From: Paeniglutamicibacter sulfureus
Lineage (GTDB): Bacteria > Actinomycetota > Actinomycetes > Actinomycetales > Micrococcaceae
Direction: 5' to 3'
DNA length: 64,000 nt
Assembly: GCF_039535115.1 (NCBI RefSeq)
Contig: NZ_BAAAWO010000001.1
Location: forward strand, 4,030,001-4,094,000
In this document: positions 46,663 to 58,345 of the stretch, in pieces
How the letters are laid out: every line of letters begins with the position of its first letter
How positions within the stretch are numbered: the stretch's first letter is position 1
Made by a program: the position numbers and the translations under genes
The notes under the pieces: model-generated
Database searches by the model: none
Seen by the model: the letters and a program-made list of their open reading frames with translations, nothing else
What the model was told of the DNA's origin: nothing

Positions 46663-48030
46663 GTGGTAGCGAAACAGGAAATCCCATCAACCGCCCCCGC
46701 CGTCTCGGCAGAGACTGCCACCCAGGCGGCATCGGCGGCAGGTACCCGGACATTCGTCCTGGACACCTCGGTGTTGATCGCAGACCCCCACGCCATGTTG
46801 CGCTTTGCCGAACACCATGTGGTCCTGCCGTTGACAGTGATCACCGAACTCGAGCACAAGCGCAACGACCCCACGCTGGGCTATTTTGCCCGCGAGGCAC
46901 TGCGGACCCTTGAGGAGCTGGGCCGCAAGAACGGCGGGCTGGCCAATGACATGGAGGTCGGCAAGCAGGGTGGCACCCTGCGCGTGGAACTGAACCACAT
47001 TGCGTCCAACGTCTTGCCGGTGGGGTTCCGCAACGCGGACAACGACACCCGCATCCTCTCCGTCGCCAAGGCCATGCTCGACGGGGGCCTGGATGTCACG
47101 CTGGTGTCCAAGGACACTCCCATGCGCATCAAGGCCTCGGCCATGGGCCTGACGGCGGAGGAATACCGCAACGAGCTCATTGCCGACTCCGGCTGGACCG
47201 GCGTGCACGAGATGGACGTGAGCCAGGAGGACATGTCCGCGCTCTACTCAGATGAATCCCTTGAGCTTGAGGAAGCAGCCGATCAGCCGGTGAACACCGG
47301 GCTGATCCTGCACTCCCCGCGCGGCTCGGCCCTGGGCAGGGTGGACCGCAACCACCTGGTGCGCCTGGTGCGCGGAGACCGCGAGGCCTTCGGGCTGCGC
47401 GGCCGCTCCGCCGAACAGCGCCTGGCCCTGGACCTGCTGCTCGACAAGGAAGTCGGCATCGTCTCGCTCGGCGGCCGCGCCGGCACCGGCAAATCGGCGC
47501 TCGCACTGTGTGCAGGGCTCGAAGCGGTCATGGAACGCCGTGAGCACCGCAAGATCATGGTCTTCCGCCCGCTCTACGCGGTCGGCGGCCAGGAGCTGGG
47601 CTACCTCCCCGGCGCCGAGGCGGAGAAGATGAACCCCTGGGCGCAGGCCGTGTTCGACACCCTGGGCTCGGTGGTCTCCAAGAACGCCATCGACGAGGTC
47701 ATGAGCCGGGGCATGCTCGAGGTGCTGCCGCTGACCCACATCCGCGGGCGCTCGCTGCACGACGCGTTCGTGATCGTCGACGAGGCGCAATCGCTTGAGC
47801 GCAACGTGCTGCTCACGGTGCTCTCGCGCATCGGGCAGAACTCCAAGGTGATCCTCACCCACGACGTGGCCCAACGCGACAACCTGCGGGTGGGGCGGCA
47901 CGACGGCGTCGCGGCGGTGGTCGAGCAGCTCAAGGGCCACCACCTCTTCGGGCACGTGACCCTGACCCGCTCCGAGCGCTCCGAGATCGCCGCGCTGGTC
48001 ACCGAGCTGCTTGAAGACCGCATCCACTAG
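46663..48030 (+). CDS. PIN-PhoH fusion ATPase (PhoH2-like)
   Basis: Predicted RNA-acting protein combining an N-terminal PIN ribonuclease domain with a C-terminal PhoH-type ATPase/helicase domain; 455 residues. PIN features are [12 protein letters not shown] (about residues 29-40), [14 protein letters not shown] and [13 protein letters not shown]. Walker A is [13 protein letters not shown] (about residues 269-281), with the PhoH motif [19 protein letters not shown], Walker [13 protein letters not shown] and a final [16 protein letters not shown] start with CGAGGAG upstream. PIN-PhoH proteins of mycobacteria unwind and cut RNA; the role here is inferred. Confidence 0.92.
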   Translation: MVAKQEIPSTAPAVSAETATQAASAAGTRTFVLDTSVLIADPHAMLRFAEHHVVLPLTVITELEHKRNDPTLGYFAREALRTLEELGRKNGGLANDMEVGKQGGTLRVELNHIASNVLPVGFRNADNDTRILSVAKAMLDGGLDVTLVSKDTPMRIKASAMGLTAEEYRNELIADSGWTGVHEMDVSQEDMSALYSDESLELEEAADQPVNTGLILHSPRGSALGRVDRNHLVRLVRGDREAFGLRGRSAEQRLALDLLLDKEVGIVSLGGRAGTGKSALALCAGLEAVMERREHRKIMVFRPLYAVGGQELGYLPGAEAEKMNPWAQAVFDTLGSVVSKNAIDEVMSRGMLEVLPLTHIRGRSLHDAFVIVDEAQSLERNVLLTVLSRIGQNSKVILTHDVAQRDNLRVGRHDGVAAVVEQLKGHHLFGHVTLTRSERSEIAALVTELLEDRIH

Positions 48031-48061
48031 CCGGGTGCAACTCCGGGGCGCGCCCGCGGTC

Positions 48062-48937
48062 CTAGGCCGCCGGCCCGCCCCGGTGCCGTGCGCTGCCCGG
48101 AGTCTGCGGCCCGGGGGTGTCGGCCAGCCCCGGGATCGGCCACACCGGTGCATGCCGCACGTCGCTGAGCGAGGCCAGTGGCTGGGTGAAAAGCCCGTCG
48201 ATCATGTATTCGTCCACGGCGGTGATGACCGCCCGGTGTTCGAGCCCGGCGTCAGGACCGTCGAGCACCCGGCGCAGCACGCAGACGCCGGTGGCCCGGT
48301 CGAGGCGGATCAGCGTGAGGCCGGTGCCCAGCAGCGGCGCATCGTTGATGACCGGGGCGTAGGAATGGCCGCGGGAGAGTTCTGCCTCAATGCATTCGCG
48401 GCCCGATTCGTCCGTGAACACCCGCAGCGAGTGGATGGTGCTGGGATGGGGGAAGGCCATGTCGGCAGGAGCCGGTGCGAAGCCGGCGATCTCGACCGGA
48501 TCCAGGAACGCACTCCACAGGCCCACGGGCATCAATGCGTTGCCATAGGCGGCCTCCGGCCGCCGGGAGACCAGGCCGTCGTCCCCGTACACCGGGGCCA
48601 ATAGTTGGGGCGGCAGCAACCAGCTTTTGCGGGTGGCCGCCACGAAGCCGGCATCGCGCGAATCGTAGATGTGCTCGGTGCGGAAGAGCACCGCACCGTC
48701 CTCGTCCTCGACACGGATGGCGTCGGGGCGCCTGATCAGCACCGTGAGGTGCGTGGGCAGGCTCGGGGCGGCAAAGGCCAACGCCTGCCGTTCCTTGTCG
48801 GTGACGCCGATCCGGATCTGGAGGGTGTTCCACAGCCAGGGGGAGGACCGGGCGAGCCGACGAAAATGGCCCATGAGCTCCTTGCCCGGCGCCCTGTCGG
48901 GGTCGGGGAATACGTCAGCGCCACGGTGCTGGTCCAT
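48062..48937 (-). CDS. Conserved hypothetical protein
   Basis: I do not recognise this 291-residue soluble protein. It has no signal peptide or membrane helix and no clear catalytic motif; composition is balanced, with a proline/alanine tail. ATG at 48937 was chosen because TACACT lies 6 nt upstream, a leaderless promoter pattern; the frame is open further, to 49270. It lies tail-to-tail with the PIN-PhoH gene and divergent from the prepilin peptidase. Coding is supported by codon-position bias and the well-placed start. Confidence 0.7.
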   Translation of the reverse strand: MDQHRGADVFPDPDRAPGKELMGHFRRLARSSPWLWNTLQIRIGVTDKERQALAFAAPSLPTHLTVLIRRPDAIRVEDEDGAVLFRTEHIYDSRDAGFVAATRKSWLLPPQLLAPVYGDDGLVSRRPEAAYGNALMPVGLWSAFLDPVEIAGFAPAPADMAFPHPSTIHSLRVFTDESGRECIEAELSRGHSYAPVINDAPLLGTGLTLIRLDRATGVCVLRRVLDGPDAGLEHRAVITAVDEYMIDGLFTQPLASLSDVRHAPVWPIPGLADTPGPQTPGSARHRGGPAA

Positions 48938-48943
48938 GCCTTC

Positions 48944-48949
48944 AGTGTA
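48944..48949 (-). promoter_or_regulatory. Candidate -10 box of a leaderless transcript (hypothetical gene 48937)
   Basis: On the minus strand TACACT is followed by GAAGGC and the ATG. No ribosome site. Confidence 0.4.
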
Positions 48950-49021
48950 GCGAGGAGTCACATTGCGGGGGATTGTCCCGCCGGTGGCGTGCCGCCGCGG
49001 ACGGCGGCGGCGGGCACCGCG

Positions 49022-49027
49022 TAAGGT
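49022..49027 (+). promoter_or_regulatory. Candidate -10 box of a leaderless prepilin peptidase transcript
   Basis: TAAGGT ends 7 nt before the ATG at 49035, with no ribosome site between. Confidence 0.4.
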
Positions 49028-49034
49028 TTGGCCC

Positions 49035-49553
49035 ATGCCGCAACTCATCCTGCAGTGGTTTGCCGCCGACCCGGTCCTGGCCACGGTGGCGGGAATCCTG
49101 GCAACGCTGGCCCTGGCGCTGTACCTGTTCAACGCCGTGCGCCTGACCATCATCGACTTCAAGTCGCACCTGCTGCCCAACCGCATCCTGGGCCCGTGGT
49201 TCATCGCCGCCCTGGCGCTGCTGGGCGCTGCCGCATTGTTGGCCGGAGAACCCATGATCCTGTTGCGCATGGTGCTGGGAGCGGTGATCCTGTTCGCCGG
49301 TTACCTGGTGCTGCACCTGATTGCGCCCGCGGGCATGGGGCTGGGGGACGTGAAGCTCGCCGCCGTGCTGGGACTTTACCTCGGTTTCCTCTCCTACACC
49401 CACCTGTTGTGGGCCACCGCCTTTGCCTTCATCATCGGGGCCCTGTGGTCGGTGGTGTTGCTTTTGGCGCGCAAGGTCACGCTGCGGTCCTCCGTTGCCT
49501 TCGGTCCCTTCATGCTGGCGGGCGGGGCCCTTGCCCTGGCTGTGGCCGGTTAG
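49035..49553 (+). CDS. Small prepilin peptidase (A24 family)
   Basis: Membrane aspartyl protease that should cleave type IV or Tad-type prepilin leaders. 172 residues with about five to six helices and no N-methylating domain, as in TadV/CpaA-like short forms. The two catalytic aspartates lie in TIIDFKSHLLPNRI and in the GxGD motif of GMGLGDVKLAAVLG. No pilin or Tad genes are seen in the window, so its substrates are encoded elsewhere. Confidence 0.88.
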   Translation: MPQLILQWFAADPVLATVAGILATLALALYLFNAVRLTIIDFKSHLLPNRILGPWFIAALALLGAAALLAGEPMILLRMVLGAVILFAGYLVLHLIAPAGMGLGDVKLAAVLGLYLGFLSYTHLLWATAFAFIIGALWSVVLLLARKVTLRSSVAFGPFMLAGGALALAVAG

Positions 49554-49609
49554 CCAAGCCAAGACCACGCCCGGAATCCACTCGACACGAAAGACACCGG
49601 AACACCGCC

Positions 49610-50080
49610 ATGCCCACACCAGAATTCATCGTCCAAATGCGCCGGAAGATCGGCAATGACCCGCTGTGGCTGCCCGGCGTCAAGGCCGTGGTGATCCACG
49701 AGGGCCGCGTGCTGTTGGTCCGCCGGGCCGACAACGGGCGCTGGACGCTTCCGGCCGGCATCCTGGAGCCGGGCGAGGAGCCCGCCATCGCGGCGGTGCG
49801 CGAGGTGTTTGAGGAGACCGCGGTGCACTGCGCCGTCACCCGGCTGGTCGGGGTGGCAACCACCGACGAGGCGGTGTATCCCAACGGGGACCGCGCCCGA
49901 TACCTGGACATCATCCTGGCCGGCGAGTATCTGGGCGGGGAGGCAAAGGTCAACGACGACGAGAACCTCGAGGTCGGATGGTTCGTACTGGGCCAGCTGC
50001 CGGCACTGCCGCCCAAGCACCAACGTGCCATCGACTGGACCCTCGAGCCCAGGGAAGCCGGCCACTTCATCACCGGTTGA
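49610..50080 (+). CDS. Nudix hydrolase
   Basis: Hydrolyses a nucleoside-diphosphate-linked compound; substrate unknown. 156 residues. The Nudix box is GILEPGEEPAIAAVREVFEETAV, with the preceding WTLPAG; the REVFEE glutamates bind magnesium. ATG at 49610. Separated by 56 bases from the prepilin peptidase; a link between them is not suggested. Confidence 0.92.
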   Translation: MPTPEFIVQMRRKIGNDPLWLPGVKAVVIHEGRVLLVRRADNGRWTLPAGILEPGEEPAIAAVREVFEETAVHCAVTRLVGVATTDEAVYPNGDRARYLDIILAGEYLGGEAKVNDDENLEVGWFVLGQLPALPPKHQRAIDWTLEPREAGHFITG

Positions 50081-50114
50081 CCGGACCCGGCGAGGTTCCT
50101 GGTCGCAGACGAAA

Positions 50115-50178
50115 GTGCCCCGCCAGACCTGCAGCCATTCCCGGTCAGGGGAGCGGTTGGGGGGGTCGTGCGGGGCAC
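50115..50178. terminator. Possible bidirectional terminator between Nudix and MFS genes
   Basis: GTGCCCCGC (50115-50123) is complementary to GCGGGGCAC (50170-50178) across 46 bases, in the gap between two converging genes. The long loop makes it weak evidence. Confidence 0.3.
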
Positions 50179-50204
50179 CGGCGCCGGGGGAGGGAGGCAC
50201 GGAC

Positions 50205-52640
<2,436 letters not shown>

Positions 52641-52717
52641 GTTGTTGGGTGCAACTTAAGTGGGCCCGCTCACGGAACGCCCCAGCGCCCCTCGGTTCCG
52701 CCGTCCGGACACGCAAA

Positions 52718-52763
52718 CGGCGGCCCGCCGAGGAATGGATAGACATTCCTCGACGGGCCGCCG
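52718..52763 (-). terminator. Terminator of fumC
   Basis: Arms 52718-52736 and 52745-52763 pair over 19 bp with a single mismatch. On the minus strand it follows the fumC stop by 26 bases and is followed by TTTGCGT. Confidence 0.75.
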
Positions 52764-52789
52764 CTGCTTGCGGGGGTGTTGGGTTGGTG

Positions 52790-54202
52790 TCAGTGCTTGC
52801 CGGTCATGGTGGTGACATCGAGCAGTTCATCGAGCTGGGCCTCGGTGAGATCGCCACGCTCGACGAAGCCCAGCGCCACCGTGGCCTCGCGGACCGTGAG
52901 CGAATCGGCAACTGCCTTCTTGGCGATCTTCGCGGCGCTCTCGTAGCCGATGAGCTTGTTCAACGGGGTGACGATGGAGGGGGAGGCCTCGGCCAGGAAG
53001 CGGGCGCGTTCCACGTTCGCGGTGATCCCGTCGACCATCTTCGTCGCCATGACCCGGGTGGTGTTGCCCAGCAGGCGGATTGACTCGAGCAGGTTCGAGG
53101 CCATCACCGGAATGCCGACGTTCAACTCGAACGCCCCGTTGGTCCCTGACCATGCGATCGCGGTGTCGTTGCCGATCACCTGGGCGGCGACCATGATCGC
53201 TGCCTCGGAGATCACCGGGTTGACCTTGCCCGGCATGATCGATGAGCCCGGCTGCAGGTCGGGGATCGCGATCTCGCCCAGTCCGGTGTTCGGTCCTGAT
53301 CCCATCCAGCGCAGGTCGTTGTTGATCTTCATCAGCGAGATCGCGATGTTGCGCAGCTGGGCCGAGGCCTCGATGAGTCCGTCGCGGTTGGCTTGGGCCT
53401 CGAAGTGGTTGCGGGCCTCGGTCAGCGGCAGGCCGGTGTCCGAGGCGAGCAGCTCGATGACGCGTTCGGGGAACCCCTCGGGGGTGTTGATGCCGGTGCC
53501 CACCGCGGTGCCGCCCAAGGGCACCTCGGCCACCCGCGGAAGCGAGGCCAGGATGCGCTCGACGCCGTAGCGCATCTGGGCGGCGTAGCCGCCGAATTCC
53601 TGGCCCAGGGTCACCGGGGTCGCGTCCATCAGGTGGGTGCGCCCGGACTTCACCACGTCCTTGAACTCGACTGCCTTGGCCTCCAGGGATGCTGCCAGCA
53701 CCTCGAGGCCCGGGACGACGTCGCCCAGCAGCCCGGCGGTCGCGGCGACGTGCACCGAGGTGGGGAATACGTCGTTGGAGGACTGCGAGGCATTGACGTG
53801 GTCGTTGGGGTGCACCACGGTGTCCGAGCCGGCCGCGGCCAGTGCGCGGGTGGCCAGCTCGGCCAGCACCTCGTTCATGTTCATGTTGCTCGAGGTGCCC
53901 GAACCGGTCTGGAACACGTCGATGGGAAAGTGTTCGTCGTACTTGTTGGCGGCGACCTCGTCGGCGGCTGCCATGATCGCGTTCGCCCGCTCGGCATCCA
54001 GCACGCCCAATTCCAGGTTGGCGCCTGCCGCGGCCTTCTTCACCTGGGCCAGCGCGCGGATGTGCGTGGCCTCGAGCTTCTTGCCGGAGATCGGGAAGTT
54101 CTCCACGGCCCGCTGGGTCTGGGCCCGGTAGAGGGCTGCGGCCGGTACGCGGACCTCGCCCATGGTGTCGTGTTCAATGCGGAAGTCTGCAGAAGTGTCC
54201 AT
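52790..54202 (-). CDS. fumC: Fumarate hydratase class II
   Basis: Heat-stable, iron-free fumarase of the TCA cycle (fumarate to malate). 470 residues, normal for the homotetrameric class. Signatures: [37 protein letters not shown], and the catalytic loop [12 protein letters not shown] with its serine. ATG at 54202 was chosen over upstream frame since TAGCGT lies 7 nt before it. Confidence 0.97.
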   Translation of the reverse strand: MDTSADFRIEHDTMGEVRVPAAALYRAQTQRAVENFPISGKKLEATHIRALAQVKKAAAGANLELGVLDAERANAIMAAADEVAANKYDEHFPIDVFQTGSGTSSNMNMNEVLAELATRALAAAGSDTVVHPNDHVNASQSSNDVFPTSVHVAATAGLLGDVVPGLEVLAASLEAKAVEFKDVVKSGRTHLMDATPVTLGQEFGGYAAQMRYGVERILASLPRVAEVPLGGTAVGTGINTPEGFPERVIELLASDTGLPLTEARNHFEAQANRDGLIEASAQLRNIAISLMKINNDLRWMGSGPNTGLGEIAIPDLQPGSSIMPGKVNPVISEAAIMVAAQVIGNDTAIAWSGTNGAFELNVGIPVMASNLLESIRLLGNTTRVMATKMVDGITANVERARFLAEASPSIVTPLNKLIGYESAAKIAKKAVADSLTVREATVALGFVERGDLTEAQLDELLDVTTMTGKH

Positions 54203-54209
54203 GCCAGAC

Positions 54210-54215
54210 ACGCTA
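54210..54215 (-). promoter_or_regulatory. Candidate -10 box of a leaderless fumC transcript
   Basis: Minus-strand TAGCGT ends 7 nt before the ATG; no ribosome site. Confidence 0.4.
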
Positions 54216-54339
54216 CGCCGCATGTACCCGGTTCGGCAGTGGCCGGACGCACAGTTCACCCCAATGGCGAACGCGGGAATAAAAAGCGCCCGCGGCAGGT
54301 CCCGGGAAACCGGTCCGGCCGCGGGCGCAGAGGTGCCGG

Positions 54340-54978
54340 CTAAAGGACGCCGAAGCCGGAGACCATTTCCGCCTTGCCCTCGGCCAGGCGGTAGGTCACC
54401 CCGATCACCGCGGTGCGGCCCTCCTCCACGGCGGAGGAAACGATGCGCGACTGTTCCACCAGGCGGTGGCTTGTCTGCTGGACGTGCTCGACGACGGTGG
54501 TGTTGACGTCGCGGATGCCGTTGCGCCGGGCGGTGATCACCGACGGGGTGATGTGCTCGACGAGGTCGCGGATGAAGCCAGGGGGCATGGTTCCGCTTTC
54601 CACCGAGTCGATCGTTGCCGTCACGGCGCCGCAGGAGTCGTGGCCCAACACCACGATCAACGGGACGTTCAGCATGGCGACCGAGTACTCCAGGGAGCCC
54701 AGGGCCGCCGAGTCGATCACGTGCCCTGCGGTGCGCACCACGAAGACGTCGCCCAGGCCCAGGTCGAAAATGATTTCTGCAGCGAGACGCGAATCCGAGC
54801 AGCCGAAGATGACGGCAAAGGGGTGCTGCTTGTCCACCAGGAACTGGCGGCGCAGCGCGTCCTGGTTGGGATGGTCGGTTTGGCCGGCCACGAAGCGGGA
54901 GTTGCCCTCGCGCAGTTTGCGCCAGGCTTCTGCGGGAGTCAGCTCAAGGTGGTCGACGGAGACGTCGGAATCATTCAT
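54340..54978 (-). CDS. Beta-class carbonic anhydrase
   Basis: Zinc enzyme interconverting CO2 and bicarbonate, supplying bicarbonate to carboxylases. 212 residues. Zinc ligands lie in [12 protein letters not shown] (Cys, with the Asp-Arg pair) and in [13 protein letters not shown] (His, Cys). A signal peptide is absent, so cytoplasmic. ATG at 54978. Located between fumC and DUF4245 genes, all on the minus strand but with separate promoters. Confidence 0.94.
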   Translation of the reverse strand: MNDSDVSVDHLELTPAEAWRKLREGNSRFVAGQTDHPNQDALRRQFLVDKQHPFAVIFGCSDSRLAAEIIFDLGLGDVFVVRTAGHVIDSAALGSLEYSVAMLNVPLIVVLGHDSCGAVTATIDSVESGTMPPGFIRDLVEHITPSVITARRNGIRDVNTTVVEHVQQTSHRLVEQSRIVSSAVEEGRTAVIGVTYRLAEGKAEMVSGFGVL

Positions 54979-54985
54979 GTTCTTT

Positions 54986-54991
54986 AGCTTA
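54986..54991 (-). promoter_or_regulatory. Candidate -10 box of a leaderless carbonic anhydrase transcript
   Basis: Minus-strand TAAGCT ends 7 nt before the ATG at 54978, without ribosome site. Confidence 0.45.
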
Positions 54992-55076
54992 GACGCCCGA
55001 GGCAGGGCACGCCGGTGAATGTATTGTGTCGAATATCTCATCCGGGCGCCGTGGCCGGATGCTGTGGGGGCGGGAG

Positions 55077-55778
55077 CTAGTTGGCGGGGATCTCGTGCTG
55101 GGCCAGGCGGGCCAGCTTGTCGAGGGTGTCCAAGCCGCTGTCACTGGTCAGCACGATGGTGGAGGCCCCGCGCGTCGAGACCAGTATTTGGTCGTTGTCC
55201 TTGGTGCGCAGTTCCCAGTCGGTCCCGTCTACGGTGTGGGTGCCGGCGGGGGTGGCGTTTTCGGTGGCCGCTGCCAGCCATGACGGGTTGGCCCCGGCTG
55301 TCTGCTTGACCCACACGAACTCGTCGTCCTTGGTGACGACCCCGAATTCCCAGTACTTGATTCCGTCGACATTCCCGGTGATCCAACGCGCGAAGTTCAC
55401 GTAGTCGCCCTCGGGAAGGTTCGGTGCCCAGGGCGTGAAATCCGCATCCGCCGCGGCCTGCGAGGCAACATCGGCGACATCCACCGGCGCGCGGAAGGTC
55501 TCGGCCTTGTCCGCCGGGTTGATGAGGATGACCGGGACCGCCACCGCCACGGTGAGCAACACCGAAATGATCATGCCCTTGAGTGTTTGGTTGGCGCGCT
55601 TGGCCTGCTTGGGAGTCAGCACCGGCTTGACGGGCTGCTGCGCATCGGCAGGTGCCGAACCAAGCCCGTGCGACGGCACGGCCGTGTCCGCGGACGCCGG
55701 GGTGTTGGCGGATGCAGGGGTGTTGACGGGTACGGCTGGGCCTTCGGGGTGTTCACTCACCCCTCCATTCTCGCGCAT
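55077..55778 (-). CDS. DUF4245 membrane protein
   Basis: Actinobacterial protein of unknown function, 233 residues. A hydrophilic N-terminus with repeated Pro/Ala/Ser units (NTPASANTPASADT) precedes one membrane helix (GMIISVLLTVAVAVPVILI) and an extracytoplasmic domain (FTPWAPNLPEGDYVNFARWI; LRTKDNDQILVSTRG). Starts at ATG 55778 or GTG 55760; the latter has GGAGGGG almost abutting. Divergent from glpX, the usual neighbour, suggesting a conserved pairing. Confidence 0.85.
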   Translation of the reverse strand: MRENGGVSEHPEGPAVPVNTPASANTPASADTAVPSHGLGSAPADAQQPVKPVLTPKQAKRANQTLKGMIISVLLTVAVAVPVILINPADKAETFRAPVDVADVASQAAADADFTPWAPNLPEGDYVNFARWITGNVDGIKYWEFGVVTKDDEFVWVKQTAGANPSWLAAATENATPAGTHTVDGTDWELRTKDNDQILVSTRGASTIVLTSDSGLDTLDKLARLAQHEIPAN

Positions 55779-55933
55779 CCGCCGCGCAGAATCTAAACGG
55801 GCGGCCCCGGGCTCCGCGGGCTGCCGGATGCGTCGCACAAGTCGTAGCCAACGGGGAGTAAGCGGCGACGGGAGATATGATGGGAGCTGTTGGCCCCTCG
55901 GCAAACTAACAGATCTCAACGACGAGGAAGACC

Positions 55934-56956
55934 GTGACTGAAGCCACGAATTTTGCCCACCTGTCCCCACGACTTTCAGTCGGCGACGCTGAACCGGACC
56001 GCAACCTTGCCCTTGAGCTGGTGCGTGCCACCGAGGCCGCCGCCATCGCCTCCAGCCCCTGGGTTGGTTTCGGCGACAAGAACGCCGCCGACGGCGCTGC
56101 CGTCGACGCCATGCGCTCGCTGCTCTCCACCGTGTCCTTCAATGGCGTTGTCGTCATCGGCGAAGGCGAAAAAGACGAAGCCCCGATGCTGTTCAATGGC
56201 GAACGCGTGGGCGACGGAACCGGCGCCGAATGCGACGTCGCAGTTGACCCGATCGACGGCACCCGCCTGACCGCCCTGGGCATCAACAACGCGCTCTCGG
56301 TTCTGGCCGTTGCCGACCGCGGCTCCATGTTCGACCCCTCCGCGGTCTTCTACATGGAAAAGCTTGTCACCGGGCCCGAGGCTGCCGAGCTGGTTGACCT
56401 GCGCCTGCCGGTCAAGCAGAACCTGCACCTGATTGCCAAGGCCAAGGGCAAGAAGATCAACCAGATCACCGTGTGCATCCTTGACCGCCCGCGCCACGCG
56501 GGCCTGGTCGACGAGATCCGCGCCGCCGGCGCACGCACCAAGTTCATCATGGACGGCGATGTTGCCGGCGCGATTGCAGCCACCCGCGAGAACACCGGTG
56601 TGGATGTGCTGATGGGCGTCGGCGGAACTCCCGAAGGCATCGTCACCGCCTGCGCCATCAAGTCGCTCGGCGGCATCATCCAGGGCCGCCTGTGGCCCAC
56701 GGACGACGACGAGAAGCAGCGGGCCATCGACGCCGGCCACGACCTGGACCGGGTGCTGACCACCAACGACCTGGTCACCTCCGACAACTGCTACTTTGCC
56801 GCGACCGGCATCACCGACGGCGACCTGCTGCGCGGGGTGCGGTACAAGAACAACCGCATCCACACCCAGTCGATCGTGATGCGCTCCAAGTCGGGCACCA
56901 TCCGCATCGTCGACGGCGAGCACCAGTCCGACAAGTGGGAAGCCTACACGCGCTAG
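55934..56956 (+). CDS. glpX: Fructose-1,6-bisphosphatase class II
   Basis: Gluconeogenic phosphatase. 340 residues. Metal and active-site motifs: [20 protein letters not shown] and [16 protein letters not shown], with [19 protein letters not shown] later, as in GlpX. GTG at 55934 with GAGGAAGA before it. Confidence 0.95.
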   Translation: MTEATNFAHLSPRLSVGDAEPDRNLALELVRATEAAAIASSPWVGFGDKNAADGAAVDAMRSLLSTVSFNGVVVIGEGEKDEAPMLFNGERVGDGTGAECDVAVDPIDGTRLTALGINNALSVLAVADRGSMFDPSAVFYMEKLVTGPEAAELVDLRLPVKQNLHLIAKAKGKKINQITVCILDRPRHAGLVDEIRAAGARTKFIMDGDVAGAIAATRENTGVDVLMGVGGTPEGIVTACAIKSLGGIIQGRLWPTDDDEKQRAIDAGHDLDRVLTTNDLVTSDNCYFAATGITDGDLLRGVRYKNNRIHTQSIVMRSKSGTIRIVDGEHQSDKWEAYTR

Positions 56957-56987
56957 ACCACACCGGCGGCAGTGCCGCGCGGACATG

Positions 56988-57025
56988 GCGAGGCCCGGCA
57001 GGAAGTGATTCCTGCCGGGCCTCGC
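56988..57025. terminator. Bidirectional terminator between glpX and manA
   Basis: Perfect 17-bp arms GCGAGGCCCGGCAGGAA (56988-57004) and its complement (57009-57025) with a GTGA tetraloop, between two converging genes. Confidence 0.85.
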
Positions 57026-57047
57026 TGCGTCTTGGCTGCCGCAGGAC

Positions 57048-58304
57048 CTAGGAGAGCGGCTGCGGCGTCACGGCGAAGGCGCGCCCCGCCGCATTGGCGC
57101 TGCGCCGAGCCATGGCCGGGGCCTCGTTGGCGCCGATGAACAGCGAGTCGCCGCGGCGCAGGAGCTCGTCCCCGCGCGGGGTGTCGATGAGCACCTCTCC
57201 CTCGATGCAGAGCACGATGACCGGGCCGTTGGCGGCCACCGGCACGTCCCCGCCGCCCATGTCGGCGGCATCGGACACGGCGGCCAGCTCGATGTGCTGG
57301 AGCTGGAACTCGGCAAAGGGCGGGGTGAAGACCTGTTGGCCGTACATGGTCTCGGTGGCTTCCAGATGCGGGACGCCCAGGGCCTCGAAGCTGCTGACGC
57401 GCAGCAGCTCGGGCACGTCGATGTGCTTGGGGGTCAATCCGCCGCGCAGCACGTTGTCGGAGTTGGCCATGACCTCCACGCCGAGCCCGCGCAGGTAGGC
57501 GTGCACGTTTCCGGCACCCAGGTAGATGGCCTGCCCGGGTTCCAGCACCACCAGGTTCAGCAGCAGCGAGACCAGCACGCCGATGTCTTCCGGATAGTGT
57601 TCGTTGATCCGTGGCAGCTCCGCCAGCGAGGGGTGTTCGGCCAGTGCAGGGTTCGCTTCCACGGCGCGCAGCGCGGCGGCACCAAGCCGCCCAAGCTCCG
57701 GGGATCCGCCGAGCAGGTATTCGCAGCTCGAGCGCAGCGCCTCGGACTCGTCGGGGTTCGAGAGCAGCGAGACGATCTTGGCGCAGGTTTCCGCCGGCTC
57801 GGCTTCCAGCGCCGCGCCCAGGGTGCCAAAGAGACCGGCGGTCTCCGCGGGGGAGCGGAAGCCGCTCAAGGCGGCGAAATCGGTCAGCGCGTAGATCATT
57901 TCCGGCTTGTGCGAGCCGTCGCGGTAGTTGCGCCGGGGAGCATCGGAGGCCAGGCCCGCGGCATTCTCCGCCGCGTAACCGGCGGCTGCCTGCTCGGCGG
58001 AGGGGTGCACCTGGATGGACAGCGGCTTGCCCGCTGCCAGCAGCTTCATCAGGAACGGCAGCCGGCCGTATGCACCGGCCACCTCGGGACCCAGCAGCCC
58101 CTGGGGGTCGGCGGCTATCAGCCGGTCCAGGCCGGTGTCCACGCCACCGGGCTGTCCATCGGAGGCCAGCGAAGGAGCGGAGGGGTGGGCGCCGAGCCAC
58201 ATTTCGGCCTCCGGCTTGCCGCTGGGATCGGTGCCCAGAAGCCCGCTGATGGCGCCGGTGGATCCCCAGGCATAATCACGGATGGTGTTTGTCAGGCGAT
58301 ACAT
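57048..58304 (-). CDS. manA: Mannose-6-phosphate isomerase class I
   Basis: Zinc enzyme interconverting fructose-6-phosphate and mannose-6-phosphate, feeding GDP-mannose synthesis with manC. 418 residues. Signature motifs: YAWGSTGAISGLLG near the N-terminus, WLGAHPSAPS, the zinc-binding KPLSIQVHPSAEQA, then EMIYALTDFAALSGFR, and GNVHAYLRGLGVEVMANSDNVLRGGLTPKH in the barrel. ATG at 58304 with GAAGGAC. Confidence 0.94.
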   Translation of the reverse strand: MYRLTNTIRDYAWGSTGAISGLLGTDPSGKPEAEMWLGAHPSAPSLASDGQPGGVDTGLDRLIAADPQGLLGPEVAGAYGRLPFLMKLLAAGKPLSIQVHPSAEQAAAGYAAENAAGLASDAPRRNYRDGSHKPEMIYALTDFAALSGFRSPAETAGLFGTLGAALEAEPAETCAKIVSLLSNPDESEALRSSCEYLLGGSPELGRLGAAALRAVEANPALAEHPSLAELPRINEHYPEDIGVLVSLLLNLVVLEPGQAIYLGAGNVHAYLRGLGVEVMANSDNVLRGGLTPKHIDVPELLRVSSFEALGVPHLEATETMYGQQVFTPPFAEFQLQHIELAAVSDAADMGGGDVPVAANGPVIVLCIEGEVLIDTPRGDELLRRGDSLFIGANEAPAMARRSANAAGRAFAVTPQPLS

Positions 58305-58345
58305 CGTTGTCCTTCAGGCTATGGGGATTTATGTGCCCGGACGGG

